From NCBI GenBank assembly GCA_028688535.1, contig JAQTXY010000010.1, forward strand, positions 1 to 15,183: DNA of 15,183 bases, read 5' to 3'. The stretch's first letter is position 1. Each line of letters starts with the position of its first letter. The notes beneath the pieces are model-generated. The model made no database searches and had not been told where the DNA came from. It saw only the letters and a list, made by a program, of their open reading frames with translations. This document shows positions 6,033 through 13,899 of the stretch, piece by piece. Source of the stretch: Methanothrix sp. GTDB lineage: Archaea > Halobacteriota > Methanosarcinia > Methanotrichales > Methanotrichaceae. Both the position numbers and the translations under genes were made by a program.

Positions 6033-7144
6033 TATGGGAATGTGAAAGATGCAAAAAGAAGTGGTATTACCATGTAGAAAAATGCATCTTTTGTAAAGGT
6101 GACCTTAAACCTGTATCCTCAACAAGATTAACTATTAAAGGTGTAACAAAAGTCCATATTCCTTCTCCTGAACATGACCGAGTGCCGTACTATGCGCTAT
6201 TATTAGATGATGATTATGGTAACATTTGCATAAAGAAATCATTTAAGAATTATGAAATTGGTGATACGATAGAGTTTGATTCAATTGAATCTGGCGTTCC
6301 CCAAGCTAAAATACAAAAAAAAATAGCGATTATAGGTACTGGGCTGATGGGGAAACAACTAACTCAGTTCTTCTCTCAAAATGGATATTCGGTTATATTG
6401 TATAGCCGAACTGAAGAAGGATCTGTAAAGGCTATTAAAAAAATCGAGAAAGGATTATCTAAGACGAAAGACCCACAAGAGATCAAGATAATAACAAATA
6501 GGATTGATCCTAGCGACGAATTATCCCGACTTAAAGATGCGGAGCTTATTATCGAGTCCGTTATTGAAGACATGGAAATCAAAAAGCAGCTATTTAGCGA
6601 TATAAGCTCTATGTGCCAGAAAAATGCGATCATTGCAACAAATACCTCCTCGCTTCCTATAACTGAGCTTGCTACCTTTGTCTCCAATCCGGAACGATTT
6701 ATTGGTATGCATTTTTTCAATCCCGTTTCAAAGATGCAACTAGTCGAGATCGTATATGGTCAGGATACTTCAAAAGATACCATTGAATATGTAATCAATC
6801 TCTCCAATGGGCTAGGAAAAACGCCGATACTGGTAAAGGATTCTCCTGGTTTTATAGTAAATCGCTCTTTAATGCCTTTCATAAATGAAGCCGCATCTCT
6901 ATTGCAAGAAGGCGTTTCCCCTAATGATATTGATAATGCAATAAAACTAGGGCTGAACCATCCCATGGGACCTTTGGCTCTCGCGGATTTAATTGGTTTG
7001 GATATATGTGTGTCTATAATGAAAACATTATACAAAGGATTTAATGACGCGAGATACATTCCTTCTCCCATGTTTCATGAGCTAATTAGTAAGGGTCATT
7101 TGGGCAAAAAGGTTGGCAAGGGATTTTATAATTATTCAATTTAA
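6032..7144 (+). CDS. DUF35 zinc-ribbon/OB-fold fused to L-3-hydroxyacyl-CoA dehydrogenase
   Basis: About 370 residues in one frame. Residues 4-21 form a zinc ribbon (C4-x2-C7, C18-x2-C21) and about 30-93 an OB-fold (TIKGVTKVHIP, PYYALLLDDD, YEIGDTIEF), i.e. DUF35. From about 96 comes a 3-hydroxyacyl-CoA dehydrogenase: GTGLMG NAD motif (102-107), Ser206, His227, Glu239, Asn277 with spacings 21/12/38, the same as the catalytic residues of human mitochondrial HADH, then the C-terminal helical domain ending LGKKVGKGFYNY. It should reduce acetoacetyl-CoA to 3-hydroxybutyryl-CoA, with DUF35 docking to the adjacent thiolase. No enoyl-CoA hydratase domain is present. The start is odd: no ATG, GTG or TTG precedes the first Cys in frame; ATA at 6032 overlaps the thiolase stop. 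GTG at 6182 would cut off the zinc ribbon. Confidence 0.85.
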   Translation: MWECERCKKKWYYHVEKCIFCKGDLKPVSSTRLTIKGVTKVHIPSPEHDRVPYYALLLDDDYGNICIKKSFKNYEIGDTIEFDSIESGVPQAKIQKKIAIIGTGLMGKQLTQFFSQNGYSVILYSRTEEGSVKAIKKIEKGLSKTKDPQEIKIITNRIDPSDELSRLKDAELIIESVIEDMEIKKQLFSDISSMCQKNAIIATNTSSLPITELATFVSNPERFIGMHFFNPVSKMQLVEIVYGQDTSKDTIEYVINLSNGLGKTPILVKDSPGFIVNRSLMPFINEAASLLQEGVSPNDIDNAIKLGLNHPMGPLALADLIGLDICVSIMKTLYKGFNDARYIPSPMFHELISKGHLGKKVGKGFYNYSI

Positions 7145-7205
7145 TTCAATCTGGCTTTTAAACCAATCTATTATATTACTCTAAATATCATTAAAGGGAG
7201 TCTGC

Positions 7206-7736
7206 ATGGATGAACCAGAAGAAATTAACAAGAAAGAGCTAATGGATTACTATGGTTATAAGGGCAAGATTGGTACTGCTAAATATTACCTCCGTTATTT
7301 AGGTAACTGGGTATTGCAGACCTTAGCCAAATTATCTCCCCATCCAGGGATAGCAGTAAAGCTCCAAAGAATTCGAGGAGTAAAAATAGGAAAGCACGTA
7401 TATATCGGACCGGATGTTAATCTGGACGACCTATATCCGCATTTGATAACTATCGAGGACTATGTCAGTATAGGGATGAGGACGCTTATCTTCGTTCATT
7501 CTAATCCTACTTGCTCCATGGATCTCAAGAATAATTACTACCAAAGAGAGGTTGCTCCAACAACGATCAAACGTGGAGCATGGATTACACCAGGATGTAT
7601 CATTCTTGCAGGAGTAACAATCGGAGAGAATAGCATTGTAGGTGCTGGCAGCGTAGTCGTAAAAGATGTCGAGCCTTACACCATAGTTGGCGGAAGTCCT
7701 GCCAAATTAATCAAGCGGCTTGAGCGGCGAGTTTAA
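7206..7736 (+). CDS. Hexapeptide-repeat (LbH) acyltransferase, WbbJ-like
   Basis: A 176-residue left-handed beta-helix acyltransferase, most likely moving an acyl group from acyl-CoA to a sugar hydroxyl or amine. The N-terminal third is helical. Then hexapeptide turns follow (VKIGKHVYIGPDVNLDD, ITIEDYVSIGMRTLIFVHSN, IKRGAWITPGCIILAGVTIGENSIVGAGSVVVKDV), ending VGGSPAKLIKRLE, the usual xenobiotic/maltose acetyltransferase C-cap. The His in FVHSNP is the likely catalytic base. AAGGGAG at 7194-7200 is well spaced before the ATG. The preceding gene pair may make 3-hydroxybutyryl-CoA, so the donor could be that rather than acetyl-CoA; this is inference from context only. Confidence 0.88.
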   Translation: MDEPEEINKKELMDYYGYKGKIGTAKYYLRYLGNWVLQTLAKLSPHPGIAVKLQRIRGVKIGKHVYIGPDVNLDDLYPHLITIEDYVSIGMRTLIFVHSNPTCSMDLKNNYYQREVAPTTIKRGAWITPGCIILAGVTIGENSIVGAGSVVVKDVEPYTIVGGSPAKLIKRLERRV

Positions 7737-7759
7737 ACCGAGGATATCGGTGAATTGTG

Positions 7760-8602
7760 ATGATCAATGCATTGGTTGTAGATCTTGAACATTGGCATTC
7801 CAGCGAATTTTTAACGAAATATCTTCCAGAGGAGTTGGTTGATCAGGTCCCAGAATCCGTCCGGCCTATTCTAGATCTACTTGACAAGCACGAAACCAAA
7901 GCAACATTTGCAGTCCTTGGATCAGTAGCCGAGCAGCATCCCGAATTAGTGAAAGAGATTTATGATAAAGGACATGAGATCGCTTCTCATGCATGGTCCC
8001 ATAAAACGCTGCACAAACTCGGAAAAGATGCCTTTGAGGTTGAAATAAAAAAATCTGTTGAGCTGTTGAGGAGCATTACGGGGGAGCAGCCGATAGGATT
8101 TCGCGCGCCAAGCTTTTCGATAGATAATACGACAAAATGGGCCTTTGAAGTATTGGAGAAATTCGGTTTCAAATATGATGCAAGTGTTTTTCCAATAAAA
8201 ACGATGCTGTATGGCTTGCCTGATGCACCAGTTCATATTTACAGGCCTTCTATAGAGGATGTAACAAAAGATAATCCCAATGGTAAGATCATTGAATTCC
8301 CCATGACAGTTCTAAATATTGGAAAGAACATACCTCTTGCAGGTGGATTTTACCTACGAGTTCTGCCCTTGTGGTTTTTGAGATATGGCATTCGAGAGGT
8401 AAATAAAGAGCGACCTGCAATAATTTATATCCATCCTTGGGAGACGTATTCTAAGACTCCAAGATTAAAGGTACCTCTGTTTTCAAGATTTGTTACTTAT
8501 TATGCAATCAATTCAGCTTTATATAAATTGGAAGCCCTATTAAGTGAATTTAATTTCAAGCCGATAAGAGACACGATAAAAGGCGAATGTAATTACTATT
8601 AA
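7760..8602 (+). CDS. Polysaccharide deacetylase, NodB fold with DUF3473-type C-terminus
   Basis: A 280-residue carbohydrate esterase 4 enzyme that should remove N-acetyl (or another acyl) from an aminosugar in a glycan or glycolipid. Metal and catalytic motifs: VVDLEHW (Asp8), IASHAWSH (His77, His81), GFRAPSFS (Arg115), and YIHPWE near the C-terminus. The VDxE-W start and the late PLAGGFYLRVLP block followed by HPWE resemble the XrtA/PEP-CTERM-associated deacetylases that carry DUF3473. No signal peptide is visible, so it acts in the cytoplasm. ATG at 7760 is preferred to GTG at 7757, with GGTGA at 7749-7753 as ribosome site. A deacetylase next to an acyltransferase suggests exchange of an acetyl for another acyl group. 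Confidence 0.88.
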   Translation: MINALVVDLEHWHSSEFLTKYLPEELVDQVPESVRPILDLLDKHETKATFAVLGSVAEQHPELVKEIYDKGHEIASHAWSHKTLHKLGKDAFEVEIKKSVELLRSITGEQPIGFRAPSFSIDNTTKWAFEVLEKFGFKYDASVFPIKTMLYGLPDAPVHIYRPSIEDVTKDNPNGKIIEFPMTVLNIGKNIPLAGGFYLRVLPLWFLRYGIREVNKERPAIIYIHPWETYSKTPRLKVPLFSRFVTYYAINSALYKLEALLSEFNFKPIRDTIKGECNYY

Positions 8603-8631
8603 TATATATTCAAAAAATATTAGGGATAGAT

Positions 8632-9573
8632 ATGGATTCGAAGTTGATACTTGTTACTGGAGGTGCCGGATTCATAGGCACGAACCTGGTAAATGAACTG
8701 AGAAGCAGAGGTCATTATGTTACAGCACTAGATCTTTACAACACAGAGAGGGACAATTACATAAGGGCAGATATCAGGAACTTCCGGCAGTTAGAAAAGG
8801 TTTTCGAGAGACAGAAGTTCGATCATGTCTATCACCTGGCAGCGGAGTACGGTCGTTGGAACGGGGAAGATTACTATGAGAATCTCTGGCAGACGAATGT
8901 TGTAGGCACGAAGCACATGCTACGACTGCAAGAGAAGCTGAAGTTCCGGATGATTTTCTTTTCCAGTGCCGAAGTTTACGGAGATTACGAGGGCATCATG
9001 ACGGAGGATGTCATGATAAACAATCCCATTAAAGACACTTATCAGATGAATGATTACGCTGTCACCAAGTGGGCTGGTGAGCTCATGTGTATGAATTCGG
9101 CCAAGATGTTCAACACGGAGACAGTGCGGGTACGTCCAGTGAACTGCTATGGTCCTTATGAACATTACAATCCTTACCGCGGCTTCATTCCGAAATTCAT
9201 TTACCATACACTTTTCAATAAGCCCTATACTGTATTCAAGGGCCATAAGAGAATTATAGATTACGTAGGTGACACGACCCGGACCTTTGCCAATATTGTG
9301 GACAATTTCATTCCAGGCGAGGCCTATAACGTGGGAGGGAAGCAAGAGTGGGAAAGAGAGATAAAAGAATACTCCGACCTAATTCTCAAAGCAGTGGGAC
9401 GTGATGATACTCTTGTCACCTACAAGGATGCAGAACCTTTCACGACGAAGATCAAGACCATGGACTTCACAAAATCCATAAGGGATTTAAGGCATGATCC
9501 GAAAGTTCCGCCTGAAGAAGGCATCAAAAAGACGGTGGAATGGATGAAGTGGTATTACAGGATTGGGATTTAA
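8632..9573 (+). CDS. NAD-dependent epimerase/dehydratase (extended SDR)
   Basis: A 313-residue extended short-chain dehydrogenase acting on a nucleotide sugar. Rossmann motif TGGAGFIG (9-16), HLAAEYGR, active-site SSAEVYG (Ser111/Ser112) with Tyr142-x3-Lys146 (YAVTK), RPVNCYGP and the substrate loop GFIPKFIYHTLF, IDYVGDTTRTFANIV. Members are UDP-glucose 4-epimerase-like, dTDP- or GDP-sugar 4,6-dehydratase-like; the motifs do not fix the substrate. The N-terminal nucleotide-binding part is short between strands 2 and 3. AGGGAT precedes the ATG at 8632. The next SDR gene starts one base after this stop, so the two are co-translated and probably act in sequence on the same sugar. Confidence 0.9.
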   Translation: MDSKLILVTGGAGFIGTNLVNELRSRGHYVTALDLYNTERDNYIRADIRNFRQLEKVFERQKFDHVYHLAAEYGRWNGEDYYENLWQTNVVGTKHMLRLQEKLKFRMIFFSSAEVYGDYEGIMTEDVMINNPIKDTYQMNDYAVTKWAGELMCMNSAKMFNTETVRVRPVNCYGPYEHYNPYRGFIPKFIYHTLFNKPYTVFKGHKRIIDYVGDTTRTFANIVDNFIPGEAYNVGGKQEWEREIKEYSDLILKAVGRDDTLVTYKDAEPFTTKIKTMDFTKSIRDLRHDPKVPPEEGIKKTVEWMKWYYRIGI

Positions 9574-9574
9574 A

Positions 9575-10573
9575 ATGGAAGACTATTATTCTGATTATGA
9601 TGGCCAAACCATTCTAGTAACGGGCGGTGCAGGGGCCATTGGCGGAAATCTGTGCAGGAAGCTCTCTGAGCTTAACGCCAAGCAGGTAATAATATTAGAT
9701 GACCTTTCTTCTTCCTATGAGTGGAACATTCCCAAAGCTAAGAACATCATGTTCGTAAAGGGCAGCATCTTGGACGATGAGATGCTGAAGAGGGTTTTCA
9801 AGGAGAAGCCTGATTACGTCTTTCACCTAGCTGCTCACTTTGCCAACCAGAATTCGGTGGACAATCCTGAGATTGATCTGATGGTAAATGGCATGGGAAT
9901 TCTGAAAGTACTGGAATATTCGCAACTGGTAGAATTGAAGCGGTTTGTTTATTCCTCTTCTGGGTGCGGTGTTTATGGCCTCGATTCGAGAATGCCTTTC
10001 GAAGAGCATGATACATCTATCAGTCTGCATACGCCTTATCAAGTGACCAAACTGATAGGTGAATTGTATACTAACTACTTCCATAACCTATACGAATTAC
10101 CTATCTGCAATGCAAGGTTCTTTAATGTTTTCGGTCCAGGAGAAGTGCCTGGAATATATAGAAATGTCATACCTAATTTCTTCTATTGGGCTATGAATGG
10201 TAAGCCGTTGCCAATTACGGGTGATGGTACTGAAACCAGGGACTGGACTTATGTAGATGATATTATAAAAGGCCTTCTTGCAATGGGAATCAAAGAAGAG
10301 GCTATCGGCGAGTCATTTAATCTTGGCTCCGCAAAGGAGCATAAAGTAATAGATATGGCCAATATGATTAACGAACTTACCGGCAATGAAGCTAGTGTCA
10401 CGTTTATAGAGAGGCGAAATTGGGATGTCAAGTGCAGGCTCCTATCATCTGTAGACAAGGCAGGTCGCCTATTGGGATACAAACCGCAAATGAAGTTCGA
10501 AGGTGGGTTGAAGGAAGTTTACAATTGGTTTACAGATAACTGTGACAATATCCAGAGAACTGCGGAGTTTTGA
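9575..10573 (+). CDS. NAD-dependent epimerase, UDP-glucose 4-epimerase-like (extended SDR)
   Basis: A 332-residue extended SDR. TGGAGAIGG (16-24) and the acidic LDDLSS strand end (41-46) bind NAD. HLAAHFANQNSVDNP is typical of sugar epimerases. The active site is SSSGCGVYG (about 127-135) and Tyr155-x3-Lys159 (YQVTK). RFFNVFGPGE, GDGTETRDWTYVDDI and NLGSAKEHKV are the downstream family blocks. The frame also opens at a TTG at 9563, but the ATG at 9575, one base after the upstream stop, gives the normal N-terminus. It is distinct in sequence from the SDR before it, so they catalyse different steps rather than being a recent duplication. Confidence 0.92.
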   Translation: MEDYYSDYDGQTILVTGGAGAIGGNLCRKLSELNAKQVIILDDLSSSYEWNIPKAKNIMFVKGSILDDEMLKRVFKEKPDYVFHLAAHFANQNSVDNPEIDLMVNGMGILKVLEYSQLVELKRFVYSSSGCGVYGLDSRMPFEEHDTSISLHTPYQVTKLIGELYTNYFHNLYELPICNARFFNVFGPGEVPGIYRNVIPNFFYWAMNGKPLPITGDGTETRDWTYVDDIIKGLLAMGIKEEAIGESFNLGSAKEHKVIDMANMINELTGNEASVTFIERRNWDVKCRLLSSVDKAGRLLGYKPQMKFEGGLKEVYNWFTDNCDNIQRTAEF

Positions 10574-10578
10574 ATCAG

Positions 10579-11760
10579 ATGAGAATTCTGGTATTGCATG
10601 AATCGGATTGGATCAAGAAAGGTCCGCATCAACATCATCACCTGATGGAGAGGTTATCTAAGAAAGGGCATGAAATTCGAGTGATTGACCATGAGATTCA
10701 ATGGATAGAGGATAAAAATAAGGAGTTAGTCAGCAAAAAAAAATGTTTTAATCATGTACATAAAGCTATAAGTGATGGAGATATCACTGTTATACGGCCA
10801 TCTATAATCAAATTACCAATCATAGAGTATCTATCATATATTTATACTCGTAGAGAAGAAATAAAAGAGCAAATAAAAACATTTAATCCAGATGTGATTA
10901 TTGGTTTCGGAATCTTAAATCCGAATATTGGCCTTAAACTTGCAAAAAAAAATAATATACCATTTGTTTATTACTCGATCGATGAGAACTTTAGACTTGT
11001 TCCACAATGGTATTTTCGACGGCTCGCAAAATATATAGAGGAACAAAATATAAAATATGCAGACAAAGCTCTTTCTATTAATGAAGGACTTAGAGAATTC
11101 TCGATCTGCATGGGCGCTGAGCGAGCGAAGACTGATGTGATAAGCGCCGGTGTTGATATTGAACGATTTAATGGAGCTGATGGTGCACGTATTCGTAAAA
11201 AATATGGCTTAAAAGATGCCGATATAGTTCTGTTTTTTATGGGTTGGTTATACGACTTTTCAGGGCTGAAAGAAGTTGCCATGGAGTTAGCCAGGTTTGA
11301 TAATGATAAAATTAAACTAATGATCGTAGGGAAAGGAGATCTATGGGAGGAACTTCAAAACATAAAAATAGATCATTGTCTAGAGGGAAAGTTGATCCTT
11401 GTAGATTGGGTACCCTACGAGGATATTCCTGAGTATCTCGCAGCATCAAACATCTGTATCCTTCCTTCCTACAAGAATAATATCATGAGAAATATTGTGC
11501 CGATAAAGATGTATGAGTATATGGCTACCGGAAAACCAGTTATTGCATCGGATCTTTATGGGATTATGAAAGAATTTGGTAATAATAATGGGGTACTTTA
11601 TGTGGCTAGACCAGAAGATGTCCTAGTAAGATCTATAGAGCTAGTTAATGATGGATGCAATGAAGCTGGAAGAAAGGCTAAAAAATTTGTAGAAAATAAC
11701 AATTGGGATGCTCTTACTAGTCATTTTGAGGAGATTTTAAGGGAGATAGTGAATGGCTAA
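10579..11760 (+). CDS. Family 4 glycosyltransferase (GT-B)
   Basis: A 393-residue retaining glycosyltransferase that adds a sugar to a lipid-linked or cell-surface glycan on the cytoplasmic side of the membrane. The N-terminal domain starts RILVLHESDW with a His-rich stretch (GPHQHHHLMERL) and a PDVIIGFG strand. The C-terminal domain has ISAGVDIERF (189-198), FFMGWLYDFSGL, MIVGKGDL, VPYEDIPEYLAASNICILPS, and IVPIKMYEYMATGKPVIASD with the Glu of the EX7E region at 313. The first Glu of that motif is replaced by a different loop (NNIMRNIVPIK), as in some GT4 members. The ATG at 10579 is preferred over a TTG at 10570 because the protein should start at the first beta strand. Its end overlaps the next gene by 8 bases. 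Confidence 0.9.
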   Translation: MRILVLHESDWIKKGPHQHHHLMERLSKKGHEIRVIDHEIQWIEDKNKELVSKKKCFNHVHKAISDGDITVIRPSIIKLPIIEYLSYIYTRREEIKEQIKTFNPDVIIGFGILNPNIGLKLAKKNNIPFVYYSIDENFRLVPQWYFRRLAKYIEEQNIKYADKALSINEGLREFSICMGAERAKTDVISAGVDIERFNGADGARIRKKYGLKDADIVLFFMGWLYDFSGLKEVAMELARFDNDKIKLMIVGKGDLWEELQNIKIDHCLEGKLILVDWVPYEDIPEYLAASNICILPSYKNNIMRNIVPIKMYEYMATGKPVIASDLYGIMKEFGNNNGVLYVARPEDVLVRSIELVNDGCNEAGRKAKKFVENNNWDALTSHFEEILREIVNG

Positions 11761-12751
11761 ATCTTCTGCATATATATCAAATATTTCCAATCTAAGAGAT
11801 ACATTGTTAAATAGCCTCGAATTTGTTGAGTGGAAAACACAAGTAAAAAAAGACTCTACGGTTTTTATTAAACCTAACTTCACTTATCCTTATTATAAAG
11901 AAGGAATCACTACTACACCCGAATTATTGAACGCGTTATTGGAGATACTCAAAGATAGAGCTGATAGAGTGATTGTAGGAGAATCTAATGGGGGTAATAA
12001 TTCGTTCACAGCGGACGATGCATTTAGAGGCCATCATATGCATAAAATCTGCAAAAAAACAGGTGCGGAATTAATAAATCTATCGAAAGTTCCCTCTGTA
12101 CTTGTTGCAGAGAAAATTCAAGGGAAAGATGTAACAGTTCAATTACCTAAATTACTCTTGGACGAAATAGATTGCTTTATCTCAGTCCCCGTTTTAAAAG
12201 TACATGTGATGACAAAGGTAACTTTGAGTATGAAGAACCTATGGGGTTGCTATCCAGATACTATGCGATGCCTTCATCATAATAATTTGAGCTATAAGTT
12301 ATCGTTAATAGCTAAAAAGTTGAATCCTAAACTCGTTGTAATCGATGGAATATATGCTTTGGACGGACATGGCCCAATGTATGGAAATTCAAAAAGAACA
12401 GATTTAATAATATCGTCCAATAATCCCGTTGTTGCAGATTCTTTGGCTTCAGAAGTTATGGGAATATCCTGCAAAGATATTAGCCATATTTTAGTAGCCG
12501 AAAAAGAAGGATTAGGCACTACATGTTTGGATGATGTGAGAATTAATGATGATTGGAGGAAATTTAAAATGAATTTTAAGATAAAACGAACAATAAATGA
12601 TAACATTTCATTAATTCTTTTTGATTCAAAAATATTGACAAGAATTGCGATGAATTCACCTATAACCCCACTTGTCTATAAAATAGCTCGAATTTTAAGA
12701 AATTCAGAAGAAAATGAGGTAGTTAACGATATTTTATCCACTAAAAAATGA
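11753..12751 (+). CDS. DUF362 domain protein
   Basis: A 332-residue DUF362 protein, a family without an assigned reaction that is frequent in archaea and anaerobes. Family blocks: VFIKPNFTYP (about 39-48), GITTTPELL, RVIVGESNGG, the central DCFISVPVLKVHVMTKVTLSMKNLWG (about 141-166), VVIDGIYALDGHGPMYG and SSNNPVVADSLASEVMG. The Cys-rich ferredoxin domain seen in some members is absent; the few Cys do not form a 4Fe-4S motif. Its start overlaps the GT4 stop by 8 bases (ATGGCTAA), so it belongs to the same transcript and is translated with it. That placement argues for a role in glycan building or modification, but the sequence does not show which. Confidence 0.88.
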   Translation: MAKSSAYISNISNLRDTLLNSLEFVEWKTQVKKDSTVFIKPNFTYPYYKEGITTTPELLNALLEILKDRADRVIVGESNGGNNSFTADDAFRGHHMHKICKKTGAELINLSKVPSVLVAEKIQGKDVTVQLPKLLLDEIDCFISVPVLKVHVMTKVTLSMKNLWGCYPDTMRCLHHNNLSYKLSLIAKKLNPKLVVIDGIYALDGHGPMYGNSKRTDLIISSNNPVVADSLASEVMGISCKDISHILVAEKEGLGTTCLDDVRINDDWRKFKMNFKIKRTINDNISLILFDSKILTRIAMNSPITPLVYKIARILRNSEENEVVNDILSTKK

Positions 12752-12817
12752 GAAAACAATTCGTAGATAAATCGGATCACATTATGATATATACAATACA
12801 AATTATGGCCGAAAAAA

Positions 12818-13887
12818 GTGCTTCAAAGTTCGACAGCAGTTCATCTGAAGGGATATTATTTGGAGTACAAGGTTGAACGGATAGTTGCCAATATGAGGGC
12901 TCATCTCATAATTGGAACGCGTATTATTGCTTCAAATCGTTATAGTATATATGAGAGCAAAGATTTTGGTGTTTCTTGGGATGAGTGCGGTTCTCTGCCC
13001 GTTCCTATTTATAACAAGTTGGCATCTATATTTCAGCCATCCTCAAGATTGTTTAGAAGTGGGATATCCCAGATAAAAAAATTATCGAATTCATCTATAC
13101 TGATTGGCGCTGATAGGAGTTTTTTTTTTCTGACTCTAATTTCAATTATTTTGAAAAAATCAACATTCCATCTCGATCATTCAAATTGTTAGACAATAGT
13201 ATCTGTGTTGCCCCTCACTACATATATTATGGGGAATATTATCCCAATTTTAAACGTGACCAAGTCAATGTATTTAGGAGCAGGGATGGATTGAATTGGG
13301 AAAAGTTATACTCATTCACGGGAAAAACCATAAGACACATTCATCTAATTCAGTACGATTCGTTTTCTAATAAGCTTTGGTTTTCAACTGGAGATAAGGA
13401 TTTGGAATGTCTTATGGGTTTTACAGATTTTGATTTTTCTAAAATAAGGTTAATTGGAAAGGGTGATCAAAGCTGGAGGACACTTGAAATTTTATTTGAA
13501 AAAGATAAGATATTTTGGGGTACTGAAAACCCAAACGGGTGTAATCATCTTATTTCATTAGATAGACAAACCAATAAACAGTATTTATTGGGAAAATTTA
13601 GTGCTCCGATATATTCTCTAAAGAAGATTTCATGCGGTTATCTAGCATTGACACCGGTTGAATATGGTGTAGGTGATATAGATAAAAAAGCACATGTTTG
13701 GTTTTCATCTAGGTTGGATTCTGGAAATTGGAATAAAACATTATCATACAAAAAAGACCAATTTCCTCTTATATTTGGATTCGGTCGTTTGTCATTTGCT
13801 GGAGAAATCGGAGATATGCTTTTTTTTTCAGCGCAATGCTTGAAGGATGTAGATAATAGTACTATTATTTTAAGGAAACAGCAATAG
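12818..13887 (+). pseudogene. BNR/sialidase-type beta-propeller protein, frameshifted at a T tract
   Basis: Two frames make one protein. The first (GTG 12818 to TAG 13190) holds SIYESKDFGVSWDECGSLPVP, a BNR Asp-box-like repeat. The second (to TAG 13885) holds VFRSRDGLNWEKLYSF and KAHVWFSSRLDSGNW, further BNR-like blades. The break is at the ten T at 13120-13129: one extra T would join GADRSFFF to SDSNFNYFEKINIPSRSFKLL and give about 356 residues. It may be a true mutation, a homopolymer sequencing error, or slippage-dependent expression. ATG 12893 is an alternative start. No signal peptide or catalytic Arg triad is evident, so sialidase activity is not claimed. Similar propeller proteins occur in surface-polysaccharide loci, but the role here is unknown. 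Confidence 0.75.
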
Positions 13888-13899
13888 AGAGTGTAGACT

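Noticed and set aside
6182..6184. GTG as the start of the dehydrogenase gene
   Set aside because: It would cut the DUF35 domain in half. The frame is open and clearly conserved-looking back to the CxxC zinc ribbon at the thiolase stop.
4893..7144. Mevalonate pathway operon
   Set aside because: A thiolase and DUF35 are present, but no HMG-CoA synthase; the fused partner is a hydroxyacyl-CoA dehydrogenase.
9563..9574. TTG start for the second SDR gene
   Set aside because: ATG at 9575 gives a normal N-terminus one base after the upstream stop.
12805..12876. ATG-initiated small peptide before the propeller gene
   Set aside because: It stops after about two dozen codons, has no recognisable content and overlaps the better-supported GTG 12818 frame.
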